The notes: generated by a model not told the origin, from the sequence alone. Positions 46,149-58,200 are shown, counted from the first letter of the stretch. The stretch is DNA of 64,000 nt from Scenedesmus sp. ARA3 (GCA_004335835.1 RWJK01001126.1:46228-110227), one strand, 5' to 3'. Numbers and translations are program-made.

Positions 46149-47555
46149 CAAGTGGCGGCACGTGCATGAGGGCCCCTTTTCAGGCAGCCGCACATCCAAT
46201 GAGAGAGTCTCCCGTCATCTGCTCTGCTTTTTCTGGCACCCCTGCTCTCCATTCGTGGCTGCAGCTGATGCAACCACACTCCCACATCACATCTTTTGCT
46301 GGCAGCCAATGGTTTGCTGCTGCTGCTGCTGCTGCTGTGCTGGCTGTAGCTGGGTCAATCACACCGGCACGCTGCAGCTGCCGTGCGTCAAGTTCCAGTT
46401 GCCGCCGCGTGAGGCTGACAAGCCCGGTGCGGTGCCGCAGCGGCTCATCGTTGGGCTCGTGACGCACAGCCTCACGAGGTGCGTGGATGGGTGGGGAGCC
46501 AGCAGCGGTGTGGCGAGTTTGCATCATTTGCGGAATGATGATGTTACTCTTTGACTTGTTCTTCTTACTTCTACTGCTTGGGTGATGACAATGTGCAGCA
46601 TGTGAGTGATCTTGTGAAGAGTGAGCACCATCATGCGGGTGTGCTGCAGGTAGGCAGGGGTGTAGCGAGTGTGCAGCAGGCATTGCATTGAAACCATGTG
46701 TGCCCATGTACTGCCAGTGCTGTCACCTGAATCTGCCGCTGTGCATGTCCAACATTCCCTCCCCCACCCCGCCCCCAGGTGAGTCAAGAATGACTTCAGC
46801 ATTTTGGGATTGCCAAGGCACAATACACAATGCAGATGTCAGTACTTGACGCTGCTGCTGCTGCTGCTGCGCATGTGCAATGCTGTCCTCCCAGACGCAA
46901 CGCTCCCCGCAGGCGCGTCAGGGCGCCTGGGGACGGCGAGCAGCTGCGGCTAACGCGCACCGCGCTGCCGCTGCGGCTGGCGTGGGCGCTGACGGTGCAC
47001 CGCAGCCAGGGCATGAGCCTGGGCAAGCTGGCGGTGCACCTGGAGAAGGCCTTTGGGCCCGGCATGGTGTACGTGGCGCTGAGCCGCTGCACTAGCCTGG
47101 CTGGTTTGCAGGTGGGTGGGGCCCTTGCGTCTGTTGGGAAGTTCTGGCATTCACTTTTTGGGCAAGCTGTACAGCACCGCGGTGTTGGTACCCACATGTG
47201 CGTAAGCACCTGAGGGTTGCTTATGGGCCGGGGGTAATGCCCGGGGTGTATGTTGCGCTGAGCCGCTGCCCCAGCCTGGTGGGCTGCAGGTGCGGCAGTG
47301 TGGGATAGTGATGGGTGGGATGTGTGTTGTCAATGTATGATTGCTGTGATGCTCCACTTCATCTCGTGCATTGGTTAGCAGCAACTGCTGTCAATGGATT
47401 CTTCATCTATCAGTTGTACTGCATGCGTGCATGCATGCTGCCTGTGGCTGCAGGTGGTGAACATGAGTGCGCCAAAGTGTGACGCCGACGTGAAGCGCTA
47501 TTACAGCTTCATAGAAGCAGAGGAGGCGTGGCTGGCAGCAGCACACCGGCGCTGA
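39090..47555 (+). CDS. PIF1: PIF1-family DNA helicase with large insertion and apparent frameshift
   Basis: Exons: 39090-39122, 39398-39566, 39942-40033, 40234-40421, 40915-41031, 41376-43361, 43633-43779, 43946-44146, 44457-44555, 45165-45392, 45820-45992, 46350-46478, 46913-47111 and 47454-47555 (TGA). The product is about 1287 residues if one missing base is allowed in exon 3. Motifs: LGPDQLRAVDAALRG; P-loop (broken by -1); NVGGSTLHSFAG; Walker B LVDEISMVD; FGGLQ/LIAVGDFFQLPPV; GSYCFKSAAW and LRQPFRQ; VPAGLANGTRGVVEEF; WALTVHRSQGMSLGKL; VYVALSRCTSLAGLQ. These follow PIF1/RRM3 order. Role: 5'-3' unwinding of DNA, G-quadruplexes and R-loops in nucleus or organelles. The start ATG at 39090 before ten Gln is a guess. 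A ~620-residue Ala/Gln/Ser insertion follows QLPPV. Confidence 0.85.
40972..41145 (+). repeat. Duplicated exon 3' end in PIF1 intron (offset 101 bp)
   Basis: GGCCTGCAGGGAATAGCTGA and onward (40972) recurs at 41073 with few changes through the donor. The first copy is exon 40915-41031. The second lies in the intron and would encode GIAEVHELHPEPF again. Confidence 0.93.
41421..43285 (+). other. Low-complexity insertion inside the PIF1 helicase core
   Basis: Between QLPPV and GSYCFKSAAW the PIF1 family normally has a short loop. Here about 620 residues of Gln, Ala, Ser and Gly runs are inserted in one uninterrupted exon. It includes a basic nuclear-localisation-like RQKKRKAPD, an acidic DDMDADDAEDDADDW patch and a few non-repetitive islands such as PSKRLCRPGIKQKLLDEGN. 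Confidence 0.85.
43405..43685 (+). repeat. Three diverged copies of an acceptor plus exon start (PIF1)
   Basis: Copies near 43405-43460, 43497-43563 and 43622-43685 each read GCTGCAG, then AAxxxGCCGGxGCTGCTGGCCATGCTGGG-like sequence. Only the last is full length and in frame (NEPELLAMLGEVRQGLL). The first two are intronic relics. Confidence 0.85.
43749..43860 (+). repeat. Duplicated exon 3' end in PIF1 intron
   Basis: CGGAGCTGCTCCCCAAGAAC leading to the donor at 43779 recurs as TGAGCTGCTCCCCAACAACA in 43820-43860. The intron copy has lost the GT (GGCGAG). Confidence 0.8.
44125..44290 (+). repeat. Duplicated exon 3' end in PIF1 intron
   Basis: AAGCTCAAGCCACAGGCGCA with its donor (exon end 44146) has a diverged copy CAGCTCAGGCCGCAGGTGCA at about 44227. 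Both copies also share a downstream tract GCCTGAAACC/TGAAACCTGA. Confidence 0.78.
44561..44622 (+). repeat. 31-bp perfect tandem duplication in PIF1 intron
   Basis: GCAGCGGTAGCAGCAAGCAG plus 11 more bases occurs at 44561-44591 and 44592-44622. Part of it recurs near 44652. It starts five bases inside the intron. Confidence 0.93.
45404..45636 (+). repeat. 11-bp minisatellite spanning an assembly gap
   Basis: The unit AGCACATGCAC is repeated without break from about 45404 to 45475 and from 45555 to 45636. The gap between is unresolved, so true length is unknown. It lies in the intron after exon 45165-45392. Confidence 0.95.
45476..45554. other. Assembly gap (79 N)
   Basis: A run of N inside the 11-bp minisatellite, almost certainly a repeat collapse. 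Confidence 0.99.
47050..47300 (+). repeat. Duplicated exon 3' end in PIF1 intron (motif VI region)
   Basis: The exon end that encodes GPGMVYVALSRCTSLAGLQ plus donor (47053-47119) is repeated in diverged form at 47221-47300. The copy includes GTGTATGTTGCGCTGAGCCG and GGGCTGCAG/GTGCGG. Confidence 0.9.
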
Positions 47556-48288
47556 GCTGCTGCGCTGTGCGGAGCAGCAGCAGCAGCAGCGCAGCAGGTG
47601 CTGCTGTCAGTCGTCTGTGAAGCTGCTGCTTGGCGGGGGGAAGGAGGCCTGGGTTGCTGCAGAGCAGATCAACAGTGACAGAGTGAGGCTGCAGTCAACG
47701 TTGCAGCGGCAGCTGTGGCAGTACTGTCGTACTGCCTGTGACTTGCACATCGATGGGCTTTTATATTGGATGTAGTAGTGGTGATAGTAGTGTTGACCAC
47801 GTGCTGCAGCAGTTGTGCTGTGGGGCTGCTAGCAATGCACGTAACCCAGCCAAGAGGTCAGTCAGCACCACATGTGCTGTGTACACAGCACCACCACAGT
47901 GCAGATGCTCAGCATGGGAAGTTCCAGACTCTCAGGCTGACGAGAGGAACTATCCACCATGTGAGCGTTGATCTGCAGTCATCTTTGACGACAATCGTGC
48001 AACAGCACTCGTGGCTTGTCACTGTCAATGTCACAACAGGGCGGTAATGCAGGGTTTGAAAGTTCGGCGAGAGCACAGGCTGGATTTCAAGCAAGAAGGT
48101 CTGCAGGATTCACACAATTTTCATCTGACTGGGATTCCTCTATGTTGGGGCACTGGGTGTGCGCACACTGCCCTGTGGCCCGGTTCTTCTGGCATTCGAT
48201 TTCGGACCGTGGCGCGCGTGCCAGCTCGCGCAGCAAGTTTTGATTGGCCCTCGTCATTGTAATCATCTGCACTGTGATCTGGGACAAG
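47556..48288 (+). other. Intergenic region
   Basis: It separates the PIF1 stop from the next plus-strand gene. A TGTAA at 48258-48262 could be a late poly(A) signal but sits only 27 bp before the next ATG. Nothing else is recognisable. Confidence 0.5.
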
Positions 48289-51200
48289 ATGGTGGTGAGT
48301 ACTCCTGCTGCCCTCAAAAGGTACAGATGCTGTTGTGCTGCTGACAGCTGCAAAGCCTGCATCCCTTAATTGCACGCGCTACAGGAGCCAGGATTTTGGA
48401 AGGTTTACATGGAACCTGGAGAGGACGTTGACGGCTTTATGCAGGTGAGGCGGCCCTGCCACCAGCAGCTGCAGTGCTGTTTGAGCACTGCATCACCCGT
48501 GTTGGCTGAACTGGTTGATGTTGGTGTGCTTGCAGAGGTTCCTTACAGCGGCTGCCGACTGTGAGACACGCATCGCATCACACGAGGCCCACATCGCACA
48601 GCTGCAGGAGCAGCTGAGGGTGGCTTCATCTGCAGCGGCGCGGTAAGCACTGGTCATACCCTTCAGGGTATGCAGCAGATTGCTCACCCACAGGCAGCCC
48701 ACAAGATGCCTGCTTCTAGCTGCATGCAGCGCATGGCAGCTTCACCGCATTCTTGACTCCTGCTTGGTGTCTGGCTCTTGCAGGAATGACATGCGCCAGC
48801 CCGCAACTGGCTCAGCGATGTTTGGCTGCTTCCCAGCAGCAGCTGGCACGCAAGCCAGTGCAGGCTTCAACCCGGCTGAGCGGCAGAAGCGCATCAAGCT
48901 GGACCAGCTCAACCTCAACATTGACAAGGCACTGGCGCAGCTGCGCGGTGTGAAGCAACAGGTGGCAGAAGCCAACGCAGAGCTGCAGCAGGCGCATGGC
49001 GAGCTGGCGACCATGAATGCATCCACGCTGCATGCAGTGCAGGAGGTGAGGGAGCAGCAGGACTGGCCTTGTCAAACAATTGCGATGGTGGGTTTACTGC
49101 CATTCCTGCAAGCAAGTTGAGGGCCGTATGAAACTGTTGCGACTCGTTTGCTGGCTGGGACCTGGCGGTGGGCAGGACGGCCCTGTGTGTACCGAGGCAG
49201 CTGCAGGTGTTGATGCTGTGCCTGCTGAATTACAGCAGCCAGCAGGAGTTGCTCAGCAGTGCTGTTGCAACAGTAACATTCAGTAGCAGTTGAACCCGCC
49301 TGCATGACGATACATCACATGCAAGCATTTGGCCAGGCAATGATAGTAACAGTTTCTTTCTTGCCTGTCATGCACTGTTTGCTTGTGATGCCATCACAGC
49401 TGCAAGCCAAGCAGAAGCAAGTTGCAGCAACCAGCGCAAGCTTGCAGGAGCAGCAGCAGCAGCTTGAGGCAGCAACCAACCGCAACAGCGAGCTACAGGA
49501 GCAGCAGACAGCCCTGCAGGAAGACATAGCAGCAGCGCAGCAGAAGCTAGAAGCAACACAGAGCACCCACCAGCAGCTGCAGCAAGCAGTTGCTGCTGCA
49601 GAGCAGCAACAGGCAGCCTTGCAGGAAGACATCACAGCTGCAGAGGATGCCAAAGCACAGCTGTTAGCAGATGTAGCAGCAGCAGAGCAGGAGAAGGCAG
49701 CGCTTCAGGGTGAGGTGGCTACAGCGGAGCAGCTGCTAGTAGTCACGCATCGTGAGATAGAGAAAGCACAGGAGCAGCAGCAGCTGGCTGAGCAGGAGCT
49801 AGAAAGGCTGCAGGAGGAGGCAGAGGCGGCACAGCAGGAGCTGCAGGAGGCCCGCAGCAGCCATGAGGCTGCACTAGCAGGCTTGCAGGAAGCAGCGGAG
49901 CAGCTGCAGCAGGTGCAGCAGCAGCAGGCAGGCACAGAGAGCAAGCTTGCTGCACTGCTAGACCAGCATGCTGCTCTCTTGCAGGACCTTGATGCTGCAC
50001 AGCAGAACAAGGAGCAGCTAGAAGCTGACGCTGCAGCAGCAGCTCAGCAGCTGGCAGCAGCAAAGCAGGAGCTGCTGCAGCTGGATGATGCGCTGCAGGC
50101 CAAGCGGGCTGAGGTAGAGCAAGCAAGCACACAGCTGGCTAGCGTGCAGGCACAGCTGCAGGCAGCTGTGCAGCACCGGGGCGAGCAGCCAGATATCAAA
50201 GCAGAGCCAGGCAGCGATCAGCAGTTCGTGCTGCAGCAGCAGGTGCAGCAGCTCCGGCTAGCGGCAGAGGCAGCAGCACAGGCGAGGGCAGAAGAACAGG
50301 CAGCCGCACAGGCAGCGCAGCTGGAGCTGCAGCAGCAGCTGGAGAGCGCACAGGCCAGTCAGGAGCAGCTGCGGCAGCAGCTCCAGCAGGCTGCAGCTGA
50401 CCTGGAGGCAGCACACGCTGGCGAAGCAGCAAGAGCACAGGCTGCAGGAGTGGCGACAGATGTGGATGATGCAGGCAGTGAGGATGGCGGCACTGAGCCT
50501 CTTCCTAGTGAGGGGGCAGCACTCCTGCAGGCAGCAGCCCACCCCATGCAGGCAGCAGGTGGCATGCTACTGCCGCCCATTGATGAGGAAGCGCCTGCAG
50601 TGCTGGGCCTGCTGCCAGCAGCAGCAGCAGCAACTGGCACAGGGCAGAAGCCGAGGACCAGCAAGCGGTCTGCGGGTGCTGCTCCCACCAGCAGCCACTC
50701 TGGCCTTGCAGGAACGGCAGCAGCAGCAGCACCGGGCACCGCCAGTGCAGGCCCCAGGCGCAGCGCGCGCAGTGGCAGTGTGCAGGCAGCGTCGCAGGAT
50801 GATGGCGGTGGCGGTGGCAGCGTGAGCAGCGGCAGGCCGCGCATGCGCCGCCAGTCGACTACCTCCATCAGCACACAGCCTATTGACGGGGCTGCTGCTG
50901 CTGCTGCTGATGGCACGGCTCGCATGACGCGCAGCCGCTCACAGGTTTCAGAGGTGGGCACGATCGTCAGTCAGGGGACAGCGCAGGCTGTGGCGCACCA
51001 TGGTGCAGCATGCATACATTGCAAGCAAAGAAAAATCCGACGCAGCATGACAGCTGTAAATTTTCAACACTGCCGCGTGTGCTCTGGCTGCCGCTGAAGC
51101 GTGCGCTTCTGTGCTGTGCAGGGGAGCAGGGACACATCTGTTGTGACGGCACCCAGCCGTAGCGTGGGCAGCAACAAGCGCACACGCAGTGCTGTAGCCA

Positions 51201-51580
51201 AGGTGAGCGCGCAGCTTGAGGATGCGGCTTTGCTTCCGGCTGCAGAGGATTGCCTGTTTACTGCGCTGTGCATGCAAATGAGTGGGCTTGCTTTGTGCCG
51301 TAATGCTGGCCAAAGAGGATGCTGGTGAGTGAAGCCAGCATACAAGTCGCTGTTGTGAGGGCTGTGTACATAGACGGGTGCTGGAGTTTCAATATCCTCT
51401 CGGATTTTGTCTGATGTATATGCTCCTGCTGTTCCTGCTGCTGCTGCTGCTGCTGCCCAGGCCGCCAACGGCGCGGGGCTCAACCCCATTGCAGAGGAGG
51501 ATGAGGTGCAGTCCGGGGCAGCAGCAAAGCGCGGCAGGGCAGCAGCCCAGCAGCAGCAGGCCAAGCCCTGGAAAGGCTGA
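48289..51580 (+). CDS. Long coiled-coil protein, function unknown
   Basis: Exons: 48289-48294, 48385-48444, 48536-48642, 48784-49045, 49400-50944, 51122-51202 and 51461-51580. The sum is 2181 nt, 726 residues, TGA. The first exon codes only Met-Val; the start is inferred because the phases close. FWKVYMEPGEDVDGFMQRFL precedes a heptad-rich segment. The 515-codon exon is nearly pure coiled coil with QLEAATNRNSELQEQQ-type repeats rich in Gln, Ala and Glu. After about residue 500 comes a Ser/Gly/Arg-rich tail with basic patches (RMRRQSTTS, SNKRTRSAVAK, AAAKRGRAAA) that look like nuclear localisation signals. I do not recognise the family. A structural or chromatin/spindle scaffold is one possibility, but that is only inference. 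Confidence 0.75.
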
Positions 51581-52340
51581 GGGGGCACGCAGGTGCCTGG
51601 TGCAGGAGCAGCCGTAGGCAAGGGCACGCAGATGTTGTCTGCATGGGACCGCGGCTGCCGCTGGCTGTGCCGTCAATTGTGCAGATGCTGAGCGGAATGA
51701 GGGTGATGTGGGGCATAGATATTGTAGGCGAGTAGGTGGCAGGATAGCTTTTGCACATATATAGGTGATGGTAGCGCAGGTTCTGCACATAGGAGAGGTG
51801 TGTACAGCAGGATGGTGCACAGTGGTGTATGGTTGTGTGGGCTGTGTTTTGCACAGACTGGCCCAGCAGCGTGTGCTGGTTTTCTACGTCGGACAAGGCA
51901 ATTCTTGTTCCAGCCTTACTGCGGTATGCTGGCAGGCTGCCAGGGTGCTGGCCTGACATGCGGGTGATGACACTTGCGACGGTTTTGTCATAACACGCGG
52001 AGGTGACTGAGCAGCGTACTGGCTGGCACCATGTGCCAGCCCATTATCACCTGCCGTATGGGGTTGGGACTTTAGACCTTGCAGGGGTAAATGTAATCAG
52101 CGGGCAGGAAGTTGTGTGTGACGTCTTACACTGTTATACCTGAGCAAGTCTTCTTCTGAGAGCCTGCTTAGACAGTGGCACAGCTCTGCTGACTGCATTG
52201 CCTGTACAAAAGAAACAAGCGTCTATGTGACTAATCTTCATCAGCTTAACTTCATTGTCGTCGCCGTGTCTGCTCAAGCTCAAGGTCACAGCAAAGCGAA
52301 CCTGAACGCGGAGCAGTGACGCACGCTCGCCACCGCAAGC
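51581..52340 (+). other. Intergenic region
   Basis: 3' flank of the coiled-coil gene and 5' flank of the glycosylase gene. No gene is seen. Confidence 0.6.
52092..52096 (+). terminator. Candidate TGTAA poly(A) signal
   Basis: TGTAA lies 511 bp after the stop of the coiled-coil gene and before the next start. Confidence 0.4.
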
Positions 52341-54319
52341 ATGGCTTTGACAAATATGTCATCCTTCTCGACGGTAGAAATCATCAGAACCGCCACGGAG
52401 CAACTAGCAGTAGCAGATCCAAGTAAGTCAGGCTGTGCTGCTGCTGCTGCTGCTGCTGCCGCTGTGTTCATCGTTGCCATGCATGCAGTCAAGTAAGCAC
52501 TGAGACTACCTGATACTTCATGCTGCCTTATGAATTGTGCCATGATGCCATGGTGATTATTCTGCACTGTACAATACAACCAGCTACTGGTCACTCTGCA
52601 GCTGCATGCAGTTCCGCATCCAACAGTGCTGCGCTACATGCCATGCATGATGCTGCAGGGCTTGCGCCTCTCATAGCGCAGCATGGCCCTCCCGAGCGGC
52701 TGCTGTCCAAGTCCTCCTCTTGCTTTGTGAGCCTGGCCAAGTCCATCCTGTACCAGCAGCTGGCAGGCAGCGCAGCTGCTGCCATCTACAGCCGGTTCCT
52801 GGCTGTGTGCGGGGTGCGTGCCTGCTGCTCAACTAGGATTTTGTGCAATGCTTCTGGTGTTTTGGAACATCGTGTTGGGCTGTATGCTGCTGCCGCAGCT
52901 GTGCCTGGCTGTGTGTCTGCGGCGGCGGTTTTGACAGCCCTGCAGTTTATCCTCATTCCTGCAGTCTGTCACTGTGCCAGCCCCACCTGCCTCACCCAGC
53001 TGTGTGCCACCCAACTCACCCTGCGCTGCACAGGTGCCTGATGAGACCGCGCTCACGCCCGCGGCTGTGCTGGCGGCGCCGCAGCCTGCGCTGCGCGGCT
53101 GCGGGCTGTCAGAGCGCAAGGCCAGCTACCTGCAGGAGCTGGCTGCACACTTTGCGGACGGACGGCTGAGCGACGAGCTGCTGACAGGTATGGCGCTGCT
53201 GTTGTTAATTGGTTTGGGAACAGTCGGCAGTACAACAAGCAACTGCAGCAGTACATTCACATGTGGCAGGTACCTGATGTGCCTCTTGCACTTGGCTTGC
53301 CCCTGTCTAGTGCTAGCAGCGCACCTGTTGTCCCATCACGAGTTGCGCAGCATGCAGTGGCTGCCATTGCAGCGTCCGTCATGCCATCCCCTGATTCTGC
53401 TGCTGATCCTGCCTCCTCCCCCTGCGCCGCCTGGCAGGTGCCTCTGATGCCCAGCTGCTGTCAGCGCTGACTGCTGTGCGCGGCGTTGGCCCCTGGACCG
53501 TGGACATGTTTGCCATGTTCCACCTGGGCCGGCCTGACGTGCTGCCTGTGGGGGACCTGGCTGTGCGCAAGGTGGGCTGAGGAGGCCAGGAGCACCCTAA
53601 GCCAGCTTGCATGTAATGGTTGGGGCCGTTCTGCTGGCTGCATCTTCAGCGCCCCCACACCAGAAAAGGCCAAAAGTCACCACCCACAAAGCACAAACAT
53701 TATCGTGTTTCGAGGCGCACACCAAGTGCAGGCATGCCGCCTCTGCGCTGTCACCCTGAAGGCTTCAACCAGTGGCCTCGCCTGTTTCAGACTTCACACC
53801 ACCAACCACTGCACTGCACCGACACCTGCGCATCCTCAGTGCTGCTGCTACAAATGCTGCTGCTGTACTTGCAGGGCCTGGCGCACCTCAACGGCCTGCC
53901 CCACCAGCCCAGCGCTGCAGAGATGCAGGCACTCACGCAGCACTGGCAGCCCTTCAGGTCGCTGGGCTGCTACTACATGTGGCGCCTGCCGCTGCCAGCC
54001 TCCAAGCGGCCAGCCGGCAGCACCTCAGCAGCAGCAGCAGCAGCCAAGAAAGCAGGCAGGGCGCCGTCCAAGAAGGCGCAGAAGGTGGGGGCACTCTCCA
54101 GCCCACTTGGTGCTGCTGTAGCTGCTGTTGCAGATGTCGGGGTGAATGTGTTTGCTCCTGCTGTGGCTGCTGGCACGATTGCTGCAGCTGTGGGTGTGGT
54201 GGCCAGCAAGGCCAGCCAGCAGCAGCAGCAGCCAGAGCAGCAGGTTTTCGTAGATGTGAGCCAGCCCATCACTCCAGAAAAGCTGGCGCCAGACAGGCTT
54301 GGATCGAGCAGTGGCTACC

Positions 54320-54351
<32 letters not shown>

Positions 54352-54483
54352 GGTACTGGGCCAGCCGGGCCTGGTGGTGCAGCGCTGCTGGCAGCTGGTG
54401 CTGCGGGTGGCGTGATGACCCGCAGGCGGCTGCGGTGGGCTGCGGCTGCAGCTGCGGGCGAAACTGGCACATCACAGCAGTAG
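52341..54483 (+). CDS. DNA-3-methyladenine glycosylase (AlkA-type HhH-GPD)
   Basis: Exons: 52341-52422, 52602-52813, 53034-53187, 53438-53571 and 53875-54483. The sum is 1191 nt, 396 residues, TAG. The fold starts with [15 protein letters not shown] and [37 protein letters not shown] follows. The helix-hairpin-helix is [18 protein letters not shown], and the catalytic Asp is in [11 protein letters not shown]. This is the order of yeast MAG1, E. coli AlkA and plant homologues. It removes alkylated purines from DNA in base-excision repair. The C-terminus beyond WRLPLPA is an Ala/Lys-rich extension of about 150 residues with [13 protein letters not shown], a likely nuclear signal. After the TAG the frame stays open for seven codons (EQQRPAT) to TGA. 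Confidence 0.92.
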
Positions 54484-55228
54484 GAGCAGCAGCGGCCGGC
54501 GACGTGATGAATCTATGTTGCAGCACTTGTGGGCCCTGCATCACAGCGGCTGGGTCTGCCCTGCCGGCTAGGCGCTGCAGGTGTGGTGGCCACACAGCGG
54601 CAGCGCAGCGGTGCAGCATGGCTATATGTGATGACCAGGCGCCGTATACTGAACAGATGCCAAGGGCAAGTTATGGCCGCCTCTCTCAACAGCTGGTTGC
54701 AGCGCAAAAGTTTTGTCAGCTCATGTATGTGCCGTACAGTCTGGCCATGGAGCAGATAGTGCTGAGCGTTGCATGGCATGCGCATGCCAACAGCACTGAT
54801 CAGTCATGACTGCACACTTCTCCAAGCAGGTTTTTATGCACGTAGCCTTAGCGTATGAAGTTTGTAACTGGCCTTTTCCATATAATATAACAGGAGCCTT
54901 GTCCCTTATCAGTCGCAGCTGTTCTTCACTAGAGAAGCGCAGCTCCAATTTACCAAGGCGCCTTGCACATGGCAAGTTGGACAGCTGGATGGAGTGCTCA
55001 GACTCCTCTCACTGTACAGACTGGTGCTCTTGTGTATGGAATGAGTGCTGGAGACAGATCTACTGTAAGACGCGACGGTTTGGCACATGTCCCGTCTGCC
55101 GCTGTCAGATCTGCTTTCAAATCCGAACATGACAGTGTCGTAGCGAGGCACGCGGACAGCCAGCTCATCTTGCCCGATCGCAACGACGATAAACGATTTC
55201 TTGATCTGAAACTCAGTAGCAGCTGACA
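54484..55228 (+). other. Intergenic region
   Basis: It contains a candidate TGTAA at 54863-54867, about 380 bp after the glycosylase stop. No gene is seen. Confidence 0.55.
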
Positions 55229-58200
55229 ATGGTGCGCCTGAGCTTACAGCTGCAGGAAGACACCTCCTTAGCTGTGCTCGACCTAGTTGTGGCCCATGTC
55301 CACTCGGTGTACACATTGGCTGAACTGAGTGCAGTAAACAAGCGTTGCAGAGCATTATGTGCTGCACACTGCACCCACCAGCTGCAGGCACTGCTGCTGC
55401 CCTTGTTGCGACAGGCAGCAGCAGTACCAGCATCGCCTCTGCACCAGCAGCACATGAGCAGCATCAAGTGGCTGTGCGGCGTAGCTGGGAAAGAGGACTT
55501 CGCAGCACAATCTGCTGCTGTGGTGGCTATGCCCAATGTGCCCTGGGCAGCAGCGTGCATGCTGACAGCAGCTGGTGTACGTCCTACCGACGCTGCTGTG
55601 AGGGCAGCTGCGCTCAAGCAGCAGCCAGGCGCAGAGGCATGGCTATGTGCACGGCTGCAGTTACCACCACCAACAGCCAGCCTTGCAGCACAGCTACGCA
55701 GCCCAGCAGGCACACTTTATGAATTAACAGCAAGAGGAGCAGCATACCGCGCCGACCGTCAAGATCCCTTGCTGGGATTGCTGGACCTATTCGACGTCGA
55801 TGGCCCGGTACGTGGCTTGCTGTCATTGCTGCAGACCCCGCCAGCCACTGCTGTCAACATGGCACATGTTTGTTCGCGGGCATGTGCAGAAGTATGTTGA
55901 GGCACTCTACGGCTTCTGTTGAGTCCTTCAGTTCAAATGTAACTGGCATTGGAATTGTTAGAGGATCCACCAAGCTTTAGGTGACTGTTGCACACATTCT
56001 ACACACATGTGTGCTATGTGCATGAGCTTTGTTCCTTACACTGTGCAGCTTGCATGAAGCAGCTTCAGTGAAGCGCTCCAAATATCAGTGCGCATGCAAG
56101 CCTACTTGCATGTCAGCTTGCTGTGCTTCGAAAAGCACCTTCAACACACGGATGTTGATGATGCACACAATCTCGTACCCTATCTGACTGAGGACGCTCT
56201 CTGTGGTGTGTGCAGGATGTGGGCGTGCCCTGGCACATGTACTTCATGCACCCCTCACACATACCGGACCTGCTGCGGGTAGCAGTGAACCAGCGGGATG
56301 CAGCAGCAGCCACAGCAATTGCGGAGTACCTTGTCTGCAGTGACAGTCAGCTCTGCGAGCGTGCATCTGGGCCCCTACAGGATGCTCTCTTGTTGTATAG
56401 GATGTCACTGCTGGTTGACCAAGCGAGGACTCAGCAATATGACGCAGCATCAATCCTGCGATGGATTCTGCAATGGAAACAGGCCGAAAAGGAGCAGCTC
56501 CTGGCAAATCGTTCAGCGCAGCTGCAGCAGGTCAGCCCGCAGCTGCTGGATGAGCTGCTGCTGCTGGCAGTGGCCAGGCAGCACAGCAGGCTCATTGGAC
56601 AGCTGCTGAAGATGCCAGCCATCGAGCAGCTGCAGAGCAGCACAGTTGCTGCGCTGCTGCATCGCGCGATCTGCACCAGCAGCATCAACCTCCACCCAGC
56701 GCGCCAACAGCAGCTGGAGCTGCTATATGCGTTACCAGCAGTAGCGGAAATGACAGCCCAGCAGCTAACCAGCCTGCTGCTGGAAGCAGTGACACGGCGG
56801 CAGCTACTGAGCACCTGGCTGCTGCAGGACCTGCCAGGCATTGAGCAGCTCAGCAGCGCGCAGGCGCTGACTGTTGCACTGGCAGCAGTGCGCAGCGGTT
56901 TTTGGCGGGAAGTGCTGAGCGGCGAGGCACTCAGTGAGCTGCTGCATCAGCTGCAGCCGCAGCACATGTACCAGCTGTTGCGTGCAGCAATCTTGGAAGC
57001 TACATTTGCTGGCGATGGCATGCAGGGCATGTGGTGCCATGCGGGCCCAGGTGTCCCAGTGAGCTCTGCAGCCTCAGAGCACCCATCACCGGGCACGCGG
57101 GATGCGGGAGCAGTGATCAAGGTGCTGTGCCTGCATGAAGCAGCAGAGGAGCTGCTCCATGAACATGTGGAAGAGCTGCTGCTGGTGGCAGCGCAGCTGG
57201 GCAACGCCGGGGCGCTGGCGGTGCTGCTGAAGCACCTGCCGTGCGTGGCAGGGGTTGAGCAGGACACACACCTGCAGCTGTTGGAAACAGCTCTACAGCT
57301 CAGAAACAGCAGCATGGCAGAAGTAGCGGCTGCGCAGGCGACGCTTTCTGACGTTGGTTGGGAATACACGTCAAGGGTGCTGTTCGACCTAATCAGGAGC
57401 GACGACAGGCAGCAGCTGCATCGGGTCATCGATGTGCTGGGCAGCAACGGAGTCTTTGTGAGCAAGTATAGGCTGCTGCTGGCGGCGCTGCAGCTTCGCA
57501 GGGGCAGCCTGGCTGCTTGTTTGTGCAAGAAGCAGTGGGCGCTAGGGGAGATGCAGCAGCTGGATCAGTGCACGGAGCTGCCACGCCTGCTGCGCCTTGC
57601 AGTGCGCATCAACAGGCGCCTTGCTGTGGAGGGCCTGTTGCAGCTGCCGGAGGCTGTGCATGTGCCAGATCTGGGGGGGCTGGTGTTGGGGGAAAGTAGG
57701 AGACTGGAAGGGCTGCAGAGGGCATGCAGCAGCGGTGATGCTGTGCTGAGCGCCAGCCCATTCAGCGCGCGAGTGCAGCAGCAGTAGCAGCAGCAGACAC
57801 AGCCAGCGGCGGACAAGTTACATAACAAGCAGCAGGTGCAGCAGGAGCTGGATGAAGCTGCACTGCCAGTGCTGCAGGAGATGCTCGCTGGGCAGTTCCC
57901 CAGCAGTAGCGCACATGCCATGCTGCACCCAGGGGGAACAGCAGCACGCAGTACAGATGATCTGAACAATGAAGAGTGGGATGAGGTGTGGGAGGTGCAC
58001 AGCCTGCTGGAGGCTGCCTTGGAGCAGCTGCCAGCAGCGCAGCAGCAGCAGGCATGGGTTGCACTGCTGGCCAAATCGGAGTATGTAGTTCATGTGCATG
58101 ACCGTGTCAAGATTGACCTGCTGGTAGCAGCTGTGCATGCTGCCTGTGTCAGCAGCTGGACTGGCTCGCTGCGCGTGCTGTGCCGTGCATGGCCAGCAGC

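Noticed and set aside
57785..57787. TAG as a reassigned Gln codon
   Set aside because: TAG also terminates the RdRP-helicase gene at 9229, where the helicase ends normally and the codons beyond look noncoding. One case in a CAG run does not justify a code change.
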